Counted from the first letter of the stretch, positions 41,441 through 54,499 are shown. The stretch: 64,000 nt of DNA from Metaphire vulgaris (GCA_018105865.1 CM030851.1:5349828-5413827), one strand, 5' to 3'. Program-made: numbers and translations. The notes: generated by a model not told the origin, from the sequence alone.

Positions 41441-43195
41441 TCTATAGTGCCACTTCATAATGCACAGGAGCATTAACCGATGGCACACCAAAATCCAAAC
41501 CACTAAAGATCCAGGTCAAATCCAGGATATCCGGCCAGATAAACTGGTGACAGTCTATGGTGGATAAGACAGGTCAAATAGATGGGTTTTTAATCTTGTT
41601 CTAAAAGTCTGTAATGAATTTGCAATGCGCACATGCTGAGGCAATGAGTTCCAGAGTTTGGGGGTGGCCAGTGAGAAGGCATGAGAACCAAGAGCTGTCT
41701 GAGTATGGGAGAGGGATAGAACTATTGCAGACGAGGATCTGGTCGAGTATTTGTTTGCTTGTACAGAAAGTTTTGAAAGAAGGTAACTAGGTTCCTTGTA
41801 ATGAAATGTTTTGTATACCTGAAGACAGATTTTAAAGTCTATCCTTTCTTTAATTGGAAGCCAGTGCAGACCCTTACGAACTGGGATTATATGCATGTTT
41901 TGGGGTTTTTGAAACTACCCGAGCCAGTGAATTTTGAACTCGTTGGAGTTTAGCCAGGTTGGATTTAGAGACACCAAAGAGAAGGGAGTTGCAGTAATCA
42001 AGACGGCTAGACACTAAGGTATTTGCCAAGAGCCCTAATGCAGGTTTATTTAGAAATTTCCTAATACAGTACAAATCATGAAGGTGGTAGTGAGCTACTT
42101 TACAGATGCTATTTGTATGATTTGTGAAAGAAAGTGTGAAATCAAAAATTACTCCTAGATCTCGTGCAGAAGTGCTAACAGATCTACTCTCCGGTTGGCG
42201 CCGGCCAGCATGCTCATGTGCATGCCTCGGAAAAGCGTCGTTCTGGGTAGTTCGACGATATTTTGCGCTCGTTTCAGCGCAAAATGTGTGAGTAGTGACC
42301 TTCTCGTCATTTTCAGGAGGTCCTTTGCGCTTTTCTCGGGTGGATTCGGACGTTTTTAGTCGCTGATTCGTCGCGTGTCTGGTCCGACATTTTGTTCTGC
42401 GATTTTTCATCGATGCGGCTTGGCAGACCTGCAGACTAGATACCCGTGCTGGAATGCTATGACTCCCGTTCTAATCATAACCCAGAATTCCATCCTAAGT
42501 TGGATTTACCTAGTTCGGCGATGGTCTATTCACAGGAGTCCGCATCTCAGAAATTCTCCATGTGGTCTTGCCTCATGGACAGTTCTCACAACATCTGCGG
42601 AATTTCAACATCTTATACCGTGTTTTGTTCCTTTGATGTGTCTGTTGCGGACGGTTCTACAGCGGAATGCCGCTTTCTACAGGATTCGCCCCCGTGTGTG
42701 TTAGGGCGGCTTTTTTCTTCGTTTCCATCAGGGCGGACTTTACGCTGTCTTAAATTGTGTTATCCTACGTTCACCATCGGCATGCCAATTTATGTCAAAG
42801 TGCCTTTGACTTCGGCCTTCATCGTGCGCACAGCGCTATAGAAGTCGTCGAGAAAGATAAAGAGTCATATTTCTTGAGCTAGGGCTTTGTGCCTAAAAGT
42901 AGAAATTCAGTTTTAGCCGGATTTAAAAGCAATTTATTTGAATCCATCCAGGACAGAATATGAGAGAATGCTTGAGAAATAGTTTTCAATGAAGATTCTG
43001 ATGAAGACTTATCAAATGAAATAAGAATCTGAATATCATCTGAGTATCATCTGCAAATAAGTGGTAATCAAGGTGATAGTCTGACACTAATGAACCAAGA
43101 GGAGTCGTGTATAAATCTACACCTTTGCACACATATGATGTAATCATAGTGCAGAGAAGAATTTTAGACAATAAAATGTAGGGGAGCAAACAAGG
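41430..43195 (-). pseudogene. CR1/L2-like LINE with (AGATT)n tail, split by an unknown insert
   Basis: From the 3' end: tail at 41424-41436; C-terminus SLATPKLWNSLPQHVRIANS and RTRLKTHLFDLSY (41555-41896); LHWLPIKERIDFKICLQVYK; SRLDYCNSLLFGV; STSARDLGVIFDFTLSFT; then, beyond the insert, WMDSNKLLLNPAKTEFLLLG and YHLFADDTQM near 43060. The 5' end stops about 30 bp from the KDM2 exon at 43229. Frames are mostly open. Confidence 0.88.
42190..42860. other. Unclassified insert of about 0.65 kb inside the LINE
   Basis: The LINE frame is broken between SRSVSTSARDLGVIFD and DSLSFSTTSI. The insert is more GC-rich than its surroundings. It has an open plus frame of 131 codons (42446-42841) and an open minus frame continuing the LINE frame for about 75 codons; neither has a domain I know. 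No target duplication or inverted ends seen. Confidence 0.5.
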
Positions 43196-43228
43196 CATGA
43201 ATTAGAGTCTCAAATCCATAAGACCAAC

Positions 43229-43401
43229 CCTGATGACTTTCTCTGAGAATATTTCATGTTTTCACTATGTTCATCTTTCAGATAAAGTTGCTCTTCTAGG
43301 TGCTTAATGCGATGATGCTTTCCCATAAGACAACTGACGTAACGTTCCAAAACATACCAATGAATTTCAATGAAAAATGGATAACGAAATTTTGATGGAA
43401 C
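43229..43401 (-). CDS. Kdm2: KDM2 exon: conserved helical region after JmjC
   Basis: It opens after TATTTTTAG with VPSKFRYPFFIEIHWYVLER, continuing YVSCLMGKHH, which is the FRYPF/CWYVLERYVYC block that follows JmjC in KDM2 proteins. The start is clear. The donor is less certain: CAGG/GTTGGT gives 57 codons plus two bases and fits the phase of the 35555 exon; an alternative GAAA/GTCATC gives the same phase. A CR1-like LINE on the same strand ends within 30 bp of the exon. Confidence 0.88.
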
Positions 43402-43929
43402 CTAAAAATATATCAAAAAATCATTCACACCTAATACAAAACCTTGAGAACAGCTATACACACACTGTAGATCTATGATACTTACAGAAATGCATACACT
43501 AAGGTGATAAAGTGGAATATCAAATGTAAACTATGGGATTCAAAGTTCATTCCTAAAATGTCCATTGGCATAAGCAATGAAGCAATGAAAAGAAATGAAA
43601 GTATTATTTCTTTAACAGTTCTATGGTAAAAGTTTGTACATATGTAATATGAAGCAAATGAAGACACTAAGGGAGCAGTGGAAAAAGGGAAATCTAATAA
43701 AAATAGGGTAATTGGTCCAAGCAGACTTCACCAGTACACTGACAATGTCCCACAGTATGACGTCAAGTATAACACAAATATAACAAATATAACTTTAAAG
43801 AGTGCACAGCTTTAGTTATAAAAATAATAGTTACAGGTATCTGAAGGATACAATGTGCGATGAAAGCTAGCAGTATTAAGTGGCATGACAACAGCCTATA
43901 TTAGATGGAATTTAGAGATATGCACTGGT

Positions 43930-44197
43930 GAACAACCTGGGCTGCTTGGCGTTGTGCGACCGGTTCCCGCCAGAGCACCGAAATTAAGCAGCATTGAGCA
44001 CAGTTAGTACTTGGATCAGGTTGGATGGGTGACCGTCTTTGGATCTAGTTGTGGTGGTGGCAGCCAACCAAGCCGTTCATCGCTTAGGCATCGATAGATT
44101 GGTAGCAGCATTAAGCTGCAGATAAAACGCAGGTCTAGAGAAAGTAATGGCAATCTACTCTAGATTAATGGCATAAGCCACCTGCATAATAATAATC
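43930..44197 (+). repeat. 5S-rRNA-derived SINE (SINE3-like)
   Basis: From about 43965 to 44052 the sequence follows 5S rRNA: AAATTAAGCAGCATTGAGCA, TTAGTACTTGGAT and GGATGGGTGACCG match the internal promoter region (5S AAGCTAAGCAGGG..., AGTACTTGGATGGGAGACC). Unrelated sequence follows, ending GCCACCTGCATAATAATAAT. That tail also occurs at 45288-45309, suggesting it was borrowed from a LINE. Confidence 0.8.
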
Positions 44198-44304
44198 ACA
44201 AACTGATTATGGAGGCATTTCGTACAAGTACTGCTAGGGCACCTAACATTACAGTATATCTAACAATGGTCAATGTTCTGGATAACTACGAACAGACAAA
44301 ATAA

Positions 44305-45400
44305 TTTTCAGTTCTCATATAAATGCTTCAAGTGTCTTTGCCATATTGGTTCATGATGGCAGGCTATTCCAAACTTTGGCAGCTGCCACCAGAAACATGT
44401 GGTCACCAATGGTAACGTGGCGTGTAGATGGAACAATGAGAGTAAGAGTGGATGTAGATCGTAATCGTTGATGAGAGTCGATGTCAGATATCTTGCAGAA
44501 ATCAGCCGACAGATACAATGGTGCCAGACCATGAAGACATCAGTAGGCAAGGATCACCAATTTGTATTCAATCTGTTGTGGAACTCGAAGCCAGTGAAGT
44601 TCATAAAGAAGTGGTGTCACATAGTCTGAACTTCTAACTTGATAGACACAATATGCTGCTGTATTGAGGACAGCCTGAAGTCTGTCAGTAAGTTGCCTTG
44701 GTAGCCCAGTCAAGAGCACATTGCAATAGTCCAGGCATGGCATAACCAGAGACATCATTAAAGTCTTTACAATATTTATACAAGTGAATGAATACTAAAT
44801 CTAACCTAATCTAATCTCATATTAAACAGAAAGTGAAATTGAATTCTGAATGTTTTGAATTCTTCTCTGGAATGAGAAGCAGCAGGATGCCGGTTTCTGA
44901 ACTTGTGTTGTCATTGAGATGTTACAATCAATGTATACACCGAGGTTTCAGACACAAGCATCCCTAGCAATGTCTTCCGAGCCAACGTGAGTGGTGGTGG
45001 ATGGACTCTGGTATTAAGGACGTGTGGTTGAGCACCATAGGATCTCCGTTTTGTTGACTTGAAGTTGTAGATGATTTGATTCCAATCAGCTATCTCACTG
45101 ATGCAGCAACTTACCTGATTGGTAAGAAGATCTGATTAGCAACTTATCTGATTGGTAAGGGTCTGCAAGCCACCTGTCAGCTGGCTTGCAGACCCCATAC
45201 ACCTGTGTGTTTTCCACATACAAATGGAGCAACAGACCATGCTGTTCAATAAATTGCTGCCAGTCCGACATATACAGGAGGAAGAGGCCACCTGCATAAT
45301 AATAATCAGAACTGAGCCTTGATGAACAGCATAACACACCTCACTTGTAGTGGAGGAAGATGTTGCACAACGGATGAATTGCGTGCATCCACTCAAGTAT
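44305..45400 (-). pseudogene. CR1/L2-like LINE fragment
   Basis: Frames read MPCLDYCNVLLTGLPRQLTD, LQAVLNTAAY and LLYELHWLRVPQQIEYKLVI (44540-44758), with RT-like QHGLLLHLYVENTQVYG near 45190-45260 in place of FADDTQ. A short tail fragment with (AATCT)n interrupts it at 44765-44815. Stops are common. Confidence 0.78.
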
Positions 45401-45942
45401 GAGCAAAACCAGCTGCTTGTCTAGTAACCTGAGATCAGCGCCGGGCCCTAAGTTCATTCCAGTAAGGGAATACATATACCTTTACATTACTGTTCAACAG
45501 GAATATCATTATCAGACTGAGATGTCAAATTTGAGGCTCATGTCTCAGCTGAAAAGCAGTATTACTGACAGCAAAAAATTGGTGGAGGCTGAAAGAAGAT
45601 TACAGTAGATAGAACAAAAATGAGAATGACAAAAACTTGTGTTACAAGACTGACAGAGAGAGCCAGCAAGCTGAGAAACAAGTTTGGAATAGAAGATATT
45701 GCAGACATCTTCTGTTGTAGTATGAAGTGATATGTAGTATGAAAAAACTGATTGAGAACACTTGGATATACCGGTATTGAGAAGTAAATATCTGATGACT
45801 GGGCTAAGGGCTGCAAGTTTTTAATAAAGTGAAAAGCAACTTCATGAACTACCACACATAACCAGGATTGAAGCAATAAAGATATGATTATTATGATTAA
45901 GATTACCACATTATCTTGGGTTTATTTAAAAGTATTGTATTT
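45401..45942. other. Intronic stretch without a recognised feature
   Basis: AT-rich sequence before a hAT MITE. The 115-codon minus frame at 45562-45909 is hydrophobic and low in complexity and has no recognised domain. Confidence 0.45.
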
Positions 45943-45950
45943 GTTTAGGA

Positions 45951-46163
45951 CAGTGGCATAGCGAGACAAAGTGCCGCCCGGGGCGAGAAAAAAAAGTGCC
46001 GCCCTCAATTCTCAGAAAAGTCTGACAAGCAAAAAAACGTTATCAACTCTCCAAAAAGTCTCTGACAAGCAAAAAATCTAAGAAGTCTCGAAAGTGCCGT
46101 CCCTAAGAGCAAATGCCACCTGGGGCGCTTCGCCCCCTCTGCCTTCCTCTCGCTACGCCACTG
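45951..46163. mobile_element. hAT MITE, 213 bp
   Basis: Ends CAGTGGCATAGCGAG and, inverted, CAGTGGCGTAGCGAG are flanked by perfect 8-bp duplications GTTTAGGA (45943-45950, 46164-46171). It carries GTGCCGCCCGGGGCG and two TCTGACAAGCAAAAAA motifs. Confidence 0.95.
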
Positions 46164-46225
46164 GTTTAGGATTTAAATTTTTAATCAGTCGGGTTGTTAG
46201 TTGTTACTAAAGAAAGTCCTGCTAT

Positions 46226-48406
46226 AATCAAAGCCCGAGCGATCTGATACCAACCTGGTTATTGAAAGCATCGATGGACATCCTGACACCGTTCCTGGTG
46301 TCATTATTCACAACCTCCCTATCAAGTGGAGAATTTCCGACTGACTGGAAGAATGGATTAGTCTATCCTAGACTTAAACAGCCAGGGCATGATCAAGCCG
46401 ATGTCGCTAACTACAGACCTGTCACCAATCTATTATTTGTATCCAAATTGCTCGAACGAATCGTCAATAAACAACTTACTGCCTACCTTGTCAGGAATGG
46501 CTTGCTGCCGAGGGAACAGTCTGCCTACAGGCAGGGCCATTCGACCGAGACGGTGATCCTGAGGATCTTCAATGACCTCGTCGATGCGGTTGCAAACGGC
46601 CGTGTGGCCCTCCTTCCCTTCGCCTGCTCGATCTCTCGGCAGCCTTTGATACCGCTGACCATGAGGTTCTAACTAGATGCCTCAAGCTTACCTTTTGGGT
46701 GATGGACAAGGCCCTCTCCTGGATATGTGACTACCTTTGGAATAGATCACAGACCGTCTTCTGGAATAACTGTCTCTCGGATTGACGGAATGTCGATAGT
46801 GGCGTACCGCAGGGGTCTGTCTTAGGCCCGCTTTTGTTCGTACTGTATGTGGCAGACGTCGGCAGGATCATCTGATCTTTCGGACCGACTGCCTATGAGT
46901 ATGCAGATGACATGCAAATTCTTTCCTCATGCCCGCCATCGGACATGGAGCACCTGCGGTCACGGATTACTGCCTGTACAACTGTGATCAACCAGTGGAT
47001 AGCGACAAATAGACTGGCACTGAACCAGCGGAAGTCAGAGCTACTCTGGGTCTGCTCACCGAGAAGGAGGCACCTACTTATCTACTCCCTGCTCTCTATA
47101 GCGGGGTGGACGTGGCGCCGTCCTCTCAGTTAAGACTTCTAGGTGTTCTTCTAGACGAGTCGCTCTCACTGACGAGCCACGTAAACAACATGATGCGAAC
47201 CTGCTATCATCACCTACGGAGGTTTAGACAGACTCGTCGCTATCTGCCGACGAAGGTCGTGATCCTCCTCATGCACTCACTTATCCTGTCGCAGTTGGAT
47301 TACTGTAACAGTATCCTGCTTGGTGTTCCAGCATGTAAGCTACGTCGCCTTTAGGCAGTACAGAATGTCTCCGCCCGATTGATCTAAGGTGCCAGATGGA
47401 GCGACCATGTTACCCCGCTGCTCAAGGACAGATTGCACTGGCTCCGGATTCCTGAGCACATAGTCTACAAGTGCTGTTGGATTACACACAGGGTACTGAA
47501 TGACCCCACTTGCCCTGACTATCTGACGTCTCTCACACGATGGCGCCTCACGCCTGCAGACAGTCGGCAGCTTCGGTCTAGCCATTGTTTACTACTTGTC
47601 GTCCCGCCTCTGTCAAGGACCTCTGTCAAGAAAGATCAGAGCTGGTTTCCCTGACTATTTATTTATTTATACTGGACAATTTAAAGATCGGTCAAAGGAA
47701 AAAGAAACTCTGAACAATCCTCTGAAATGGTTTCCCTGACTATGTGTTCACAGCACTGGAACCTCTCCGAGCACTGTCCCCAAAGACCCAGTTTGCAAAG
47801 GATGTATTTGTTTAGAATATCGCGCTGATGGAGCAGGTTGTATCAGGTCACGTTAGGTGTGGGGCAGTGCGTGCTCTCCAGCACCGTTTCAGGCTTCTTA
47901 AGCCTCAGTGAGCAATTCCACTTCAGACAAATATCAGTGGCATATCACGTGGTCTTGAGTCTCAGCATAGCCCAGTAAGACCCATGGCTCCTGGAAAAAA
48001 TATTATTTTGTAAAGTCACTATGTCACTAACCCCAATCTGCTGCAAAGATGTATTTGTTTAGAATATTTCAGGTGTGAAGTGCTCTCACACTTTTCTTGA
48101 AGGGGGCATAGAAAAAATTGGAAAAAATGCTGCGCCAATCTTGGCAAATTTTTTTGAAGGGGGCAAAAATTTTTGGCAAATTTTAGGCAATTTTTAGAAT
48201 TTTTTGCAAATTATAGGCAATTTTTTGCAATTTTGGCAAATTTTGGGCAATTTTTGTTTTTTTCTATATAAAATGGCCTGACAAGCCAAAAAAAGTCATC
48301 AACGCTCAGTTTGCCGCCCCCTTCATGTGTGCCGCCCATGGCTCGAGCCATTAGTAGCCATTGGCACGCTACGCTACTGGAGCATAGCGCTATATAAATT
48401 GTAAAG

Positions 48407-48446
<40 letters not shown>
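46226..48446 (+). pseudogene. CR1/L2-like LINE with (TAA)n tail
   Basis: Blocks: DWKNGLVYPRLKQPGHD, YRPVTNLLFVSKLLERIVNK, QSAYRQGHSTETVILRIFND, SGVPQGSVLGPLLFVLYVAD, YEYADDMQILSSCP, LNQRKSELLWVCSP, LRLLGVLLDESLSLTSHV, TCYHHLRRFRQTRRYLP, SQLDYCNSILLGVP and DRLHWLRIPEHIVYKCCW. The 3' end reads AGCGCTATATAAATTGT then (AAT)n to 48446. It belongs with the copies at 2208 and 5419. A hAT MITE interrupts its UTR. Confidence 0.9.
47935..48379. mobile_element. hAT MITE-like segment
   Basis: CAGTGGCATATCACGTGG at the left and GGCACGCTACGCTACTG at the right resemble inverted hAT MITE ends of the 45951 type. Flanking bases do not match, so it may be a composite. It contains degenerate GGCAAATTTTAGGCAATTTT repeats (48150-48255) and CCTGACAAGCCAAAAAAAGT. 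Confidence 0.55.
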
Positions 48447-49053
<607 letters not shown>

Positions 49054-50070
49054 TCAAAACAGCATATAGCTAAAATAAATTTTCAAACATAACCTCAGGC
49101 TAATTTGCAGCATTATAGTGTGCTTTTCAAATAGCCTGTTGCTATACAGCAGTGTGCCATAATTAGCGGATAACCAACTTTTGGTCCAGCAATCGGATTC
49201 CACCAGATAGTATGAAGTCCCAATTACTCGGAGTCGGACAAGGCAGGATCGACCAATTCAGATAATAATAAGATAGGCCTGTTTCTGACAAACCGACCCA
49301 TTTCAATTTGTTAATACTCGCCCGTCTAGAAGGAAAGATGAAAAGGAAAGCACAGATAGGGCAACCAAGCACATCGATGCTGGAGTGGATGCTCAACAAT
49401 AGAGCAAAAAGCAAGTACTCAACCCCTGAAGATAAAATTTCAAGATAGAGGAGGGTGATGCTGGAATAATGAACCTGTCTTTAGACAGAGCAACTGAAGA
49501 AGAAGAAGTCTGTACTGTCATCCAGAGACTGCAAAAAACAAAAACAAGGGCAAAAACAGAAACACAAATGGTGCAAATCAAGAATTAGGATAGGAACTTG
49601 GAATGTATGAAGTCTATACCAGCCTGGCAAACTAGCAAATGTAATACAGCAGATGGAATATCTAGAAACGGACATAATAGGAGTATCTAAAACATTCTGG
49701 AACGGGAAGGAGAGTCATGACTTTGGTACCGGATAGCGCAAAACAGTGCCGAGTAATATACTCATGTGGAAAACAGAGAAGAAATGGAGAGGTGATCATT
49801 CTGAATGAAAAGACCAGGAACTCACTGGAATAGTAAGAGTCAGCTTCAGACAGAATGCTCATAACTAGAATCTAGGCAAAGCCTAGATCCATACACAAAT
49901 ACGGACCAACAGAGGATGATGAAGAGGACAACAAAGTCAAATTCTAAGAAGACATCATCAACACCATAAAATCTTACAAATGATTTTACAACTGTCTTGT
50001 AGTAATGGGAAATTTTAATGGAAAAGTTAGAAGCGACAGAGGAGAAATTGTGGGATGATATGGACTAAGT

Positions 50071-53000
50071 CAGTGATGGGCACAAATTTTTATCCGAGGG
50101 CCGCAAAAGTGTCTGTGACGAAAGCCGAGGGCCGCACATTTTTTCGGCATTTAGAATTAAATTTAAAGTAGTCTCCAAAACAACTTTAACATAACCTATT
50201 ATATCATCATCATCATCATCAACAACCATAGGCTCAACGCCTGTAGGTGCCCGATGCCTTTTCCACTATTGTCTCCCACACCTCTCTGTTTTGCGCGGCA
50301 TGGCTTAGCCTTTGTAGGCTGTCTCCGCCCCACTGTGCAATGTCGTCCGCCCATTCTCTGTGTGGTCTGCCCCTTCTGTTCGTTCCCTCCATTATTTCAA
50401 ACACTAAGGTCTTGATTTTTCTGTCCTCCTTCATTCTACAGATATGCCCAAACAGCCTTAGTTTTATTTTTATACTCATCTGCATTAAATTTTCTTTCAT
50501 TTGTACTCTCTGGTATATCTCCTCATTATGTATCTTGTCTATTAATCGGATTCATAGTAATTTCCGGTAGCACTTTCTCTCAAACGTTAATGTTTTTCTT
50601 TCTATCTCTTTTGTGTACACCCAAGCTTCACATCCATATAACATGCTGCTGAACACACATGTCTGCAATACTCGCATCTTTGTTTTCATTTGTATTTCTT
50701 TACTTTTCCAAATCTTGTCCATGGCTTGCAATACTGATGTCGCTTTGGCTATCCTCACTTCGACCTCCTTTCTCCTTTCCACATGACAGGTCCTGTGTCA
50801 TCAGTGATCCTAGATAAGTGAACATCTCCACATTTTCTATTTGAACTCCATCCAATTTTAGGTTCATTTTAATATTTCTATCTCCAAACCCCATTGTTTT
50901 TGTTTTGGCTAAGTTCGTATGTAATCCGTGTCTCCTTCCCCCTCTGTTTATCTCTGTTACTAGTTCTTCCAATCGCTGTGCGTCCGTGTCAACCAGATCC
51001 ACATCATCTGCGAAACACAGATTGTTTACCCATATTCTGTGTACTTGTACCCCAGTGTTTTCTCTTTTTGCTTTGTCCATTATTCTTTCTAATACTACTA
51101 TGAATGTATTTGGGGATATTGGGTCCCCTTGTCTGGTCCCTCTGTCTGTTTTAAAATAACTCCCCCACTACTCCGCCCACTCTGACTGCAGCTTCTGCCC
51201 TTGCATTAATGTCCTTCAATATCCTTATTAATTTGTGATCTACCCCATATGACTCCATGGATGCCCAGGTGACATTTTGGTCAATGCTGTCGAATGCTTT
51301 TTGAAAATCTATAAAGCAAATAAAAACCGGTTTATTTTTTCTCCGTGCTTTTTCCCCTATCAACCTCAGGGCCAGTATCTGTTGCGTTGTGCTCCTGTCT
51401 CTTCGAAATCCCGCCTGTTCCTCTGCCAGGTGTTCTTCTGTTTGATTTCTTAACCTTTCTGCTAGTATCATCATGAGAGCTTTTCCTAGGTGACTGATCA
51501 ATGCAATCGTCCAGAGTTGTTACAGTCCATTGCACTCCCTTTTATGTATGGGGATCACGATTGATTTATTCCATTCTTCTGGGCTTTTTCATTCCTTCCA
51601 TATGTAGTTATATATTTTGTGTAGTTCCTGTATCACTATTTCACCTTCTTTCTTTATCAATTCTCCTGTAATGCCATCTCTACCCGGACTTTTGTTGTTC
51701 TTCAATCTTGTTCTTCACTGCTCTTATCACTTCCTCTTTAAACATATCATTTTTGTATTCTTCGTATGGCGGTGCTATTTCTTTTAACTCCTCTATTGTT
51801 TTCTTTATGTTGCTTTGATCTCCCTGTGATTGATAAAGTTCTTTACTGTGTCTCGTCCATCTCTCCACAATGTTCTTCTTATCAATGATCATCTTACCCT
51901 CCTCATTCCTAATTGCTGTGCATTTAGGTTGCCACGCTCTGTTAACCCCCCTTATTAATTTATAAGCTTCCCTGATTTTGTATTCTCCATAGTATCCTTC
52001 AATGTCCTTGCATTGATCCTCTAACCATTTATCCTTGTCTGCTCTCGCTGCCTTTCTCACTTCCCTGCATTTCTTCCGATATTCTTCCTTTGCCTCTGCA
52101 GAGCTGTCTTTTTTGTTTTAATTTTCTTTTCTCTTGTGCCAATTGTAATGTTTTTTGTGTTATATACTTTTTCTTGATCTTTTCTTGTTTCGGTATTGTT
52201 TCCTCTGCCGCTTCTTTTATTGCTGTGGTTAGCCATTCTACCCTTTTGTCCAATGTTGTGTCCTTGTCCTCTTTATTTAACGTTAATTTCTTTTCTATTG
52301 CCTCTTGATATGTTTCCCGTATCTTCTCGTCCTCTAGTTTTGACACATCTGCTTGTTTCCTTGGTAGTCCTTTGAACTTCCTTTTTAATTTTATTTTTAT
52401 ATTTGCTATTACCAGGCTGTGATCTGAGTCTATGTCTGCCCCCTGAAACGTGCGACAAAGCTGCACCGATGTTTCCCACTTTTTCCTGATCAAGGTCAAG
52501 TCTATCATGTTTTTATGTTGTCCGTCAAATGATCTCCATGTCCATTTTCTATTTTCTTTTTGTTGGAACCGTGTGTTGCAAATGCTTAAGTCATTATCTA
52601 TTGCGAATTGTAATAGCCTTTTGCCCCTTTCGTTTCTATCCCCATATCCAAATTTCCCCATGACTTTCTCCCATCCCACATTGTTTGTTCCAATTTTTGC
52701 ATTCCAATCTCCTGCCACTATCAGTATATCCTGTATTGATACCTCTTATATTTCCGCTGTCAAATCCGCATAAAATTGCTCCGCCATGTCGTCAGTGCTG
52801 TCTGAAGTTGGTGCATATGCCTGTATCATTGTGATGTTAAATGGTTGGGTGCTGAATCTTGCTCTTATAATCCTGTCATACACTGGTTTATATCCCATCA
52901 ATGCATCTCTTGCTCTGTTGCTCAACAGTATTCCTACCCCATTTTCATGCTTGTTTTCATGACCTGACCATATTATTTTCCCTCCTTCTATCTCTCCTGA

Positions 53001-53905
53001 TGCTGTCCATCTCATTTCCGATACTCCTAGTATATCACATCAGTATCTTGATATTTCGTCCTGAAGGAGCTGTAATTTTCCTGCCGCCCATAGGGTGTAT
53101 TCACTTGGATTGCATTCCACATCCCTATTGAAGAATTGTTTTTTAGCAAATGTATAATAGTTGTCTTGATCTTGTTTCCTTCTTTTTTTCTTTTCTGTCT
53201 TTTCTTTTTAACTTGTCAATCCAACATCCCTATTGATATTGTTTCGATTGTGATTTGATCTTGACCTTTTTTGTCAATCCAACGACGCTCGATTGTGATT
53301 GGGCATGTTTGTGTGTGTCTTTGTGTTTTCATCGGGTTTCAATCGTATTTCTTTTCTACAGTCAGGGCAATCGACACTCATCTGACCAACCCTTCCTCAG
53401 GTATGTGTACGCATATGTGTGTGCGCACGCGCATGTGCGTGTGCCATTGCCCACGTTCGCCGACCGTTTTCGGGACTCCTGCTAGGCCTGTCCACCTCGC
53501 GTAGCGCCCTAGGAGGTACTTCGGTGCACGCACCTTCACCTCTGATGGTATAGCCCTAGCAGGCAATCCCTTACTTGATCGTTGCCACCCCTCAACACTT
53601 TGAGGTGTGGGTCGGTCGGTCAGTCTATTACATACTGTTCAGTATAAGTAAATTACTAATGAGCCAAGACTGTCAATTCGAAAAAAGTCAATATTAACTT
53701 ATTATTAAGAGCATTATTTCTAGTTAACGATCAAATGCCAAAGTGAAAATCCAATTTGAATGCTGAATTTTTCAGTGAGGCGTTGTAAAATGTTTCATAT
53801 GTTTTAGAGGGCCGCACATTAATGCAATATTTTTCGATGTCGGGGCCGCACAACATGGCTTCGAGGGCCGCATTTGGCCCGCGGGCCGCACTTTGCCCAT
53901 CCCTG
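50071..53905. mobile_element. hAT element split by a full-length RTE LINE
   Basis: Perfect 8-bp duplications GACTAAGT lie at 50063-50070 and 53906-53913. Ends are CAGTGATGGGCACAAATTT and, inverted, CAGGGATGGGCAAAGTGC; both sides carry GAGGGCCGCA repeats. Without the LINE (50203-53623) it is only about 0.4 kb, a MITE. Confidence 0.95.
50203..53623 (-). mobile_element. Full-length RTE-like LINE (about 3.4 kb), frame broken
   Basis: On the minus strand a GC-rich leader (53456-53600) is followed by the endonuclease (WSGHENKHENGVGILL, ITMIQAYAPTSDSTDD, MAGDWNAKIG, GYGDRNERGKRLLQFA, DSDHSLVIANIKIK), the RT (LAEEQAGFRRDRSTTQQILA, FICFIDFQKAFDSID, TRQGDPISPNTF, NNLCFADDVDLVD) and the C-terminus IKIKLRLFGHICRMKEDRKI, GTNRRGRPHREWADD. 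A (GAT)n tail ends it. Flanks CTATTATA and CTATTACA are a probable target duplication. About six frameshifts or stops remain, so it is young but inactive. Confidence 0.9.
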
Positions 53906-54345
53906 GACTAAGTGAAAGAAACGAAAATGAATAATTACTATCCGATTTCTGCAGACAAAACAGACTTACTTTAGCCAACACATGGTTTCAGCAAAAAATC
54001 AATGCAAGACAAACTAGACCTTCCCTGAAGGAAATACATAAAATCCAAATAGATCACATAGCAGTAGAGACAAGATGCAGGAATGGAATTTTGAACTGTA
54101 AAACTAGACCAGGCGCAGACTGCAGATCTGATCATAATCCAATAATAATAGGACTACAAATTAAAATAGAGAGGAATAGAAAGGAGAAACAAAAATGGAC
54201 AAGGACACTCCTGGAAAAATCTTGCTCATGATTCAATATTGAATGCATAAATAGGATCAAGAAAATTTATTTAGAAACATGTGATCTGCAAGTTGGCCAC
54301 CTCTGTTTTAGATAAATGAAACTTAACAAGCACAAATCTCCATAC

Positions 54346-54499
54346 CTGGAGGAATAAAGAATGTCCACCCAGGTTCTAACAGTATATGGTAATAGACACC
54401 AACAAGATCACCAAAGAAAACATCTCCCTGTTTTCTTGATAATGTCCAGTTCTCATAAAGCTGAAGGTTCTCTTCAGTTGGAGGAATTAGCCAGAAAAT
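54346..54499 (-). CDS. Kdm2: KDM2 exon: middle of JmjC domain
   Basis: It begins after a TATGTGAAG acceptor and ends at CCTCCAG/GTATGG, giving 51 codons plus one base. The reading [18 protein letters not shown], then GDVFFGD and WTFFIPP, matches the KDM2 JmjC core (known family motifs FWLIPPT and LYENW). Entry is phase 0, fitting the end of the 62814 exon, and exit is phase 1, fitting the start of the 48934 exon. No frameshift or stop is seen. Confidence 0.95.

Noticed and set aside
43965..44052. Functional 5S rRNA gene
   Set aside because: It diverges strongly from 5S rRNA outside the promoter region, has an insertion in the TTGGAT...GGATGGG stretch and lacks a proper 3' end with T-run.
45562..45909. 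115-codon hydrophobic minus frame as a membrane protein
   Set aside because: Low-complexity Ile/Leu/Ser composition from AT-rich DNA, no homology I recognise, and no splice or promoter support.
52029..52718. Host nuclease gene
   Set aside because: The 229-codon frame is the endonuclease part of a full-length RTE LINE with a (GAT)n tail and target duplication.
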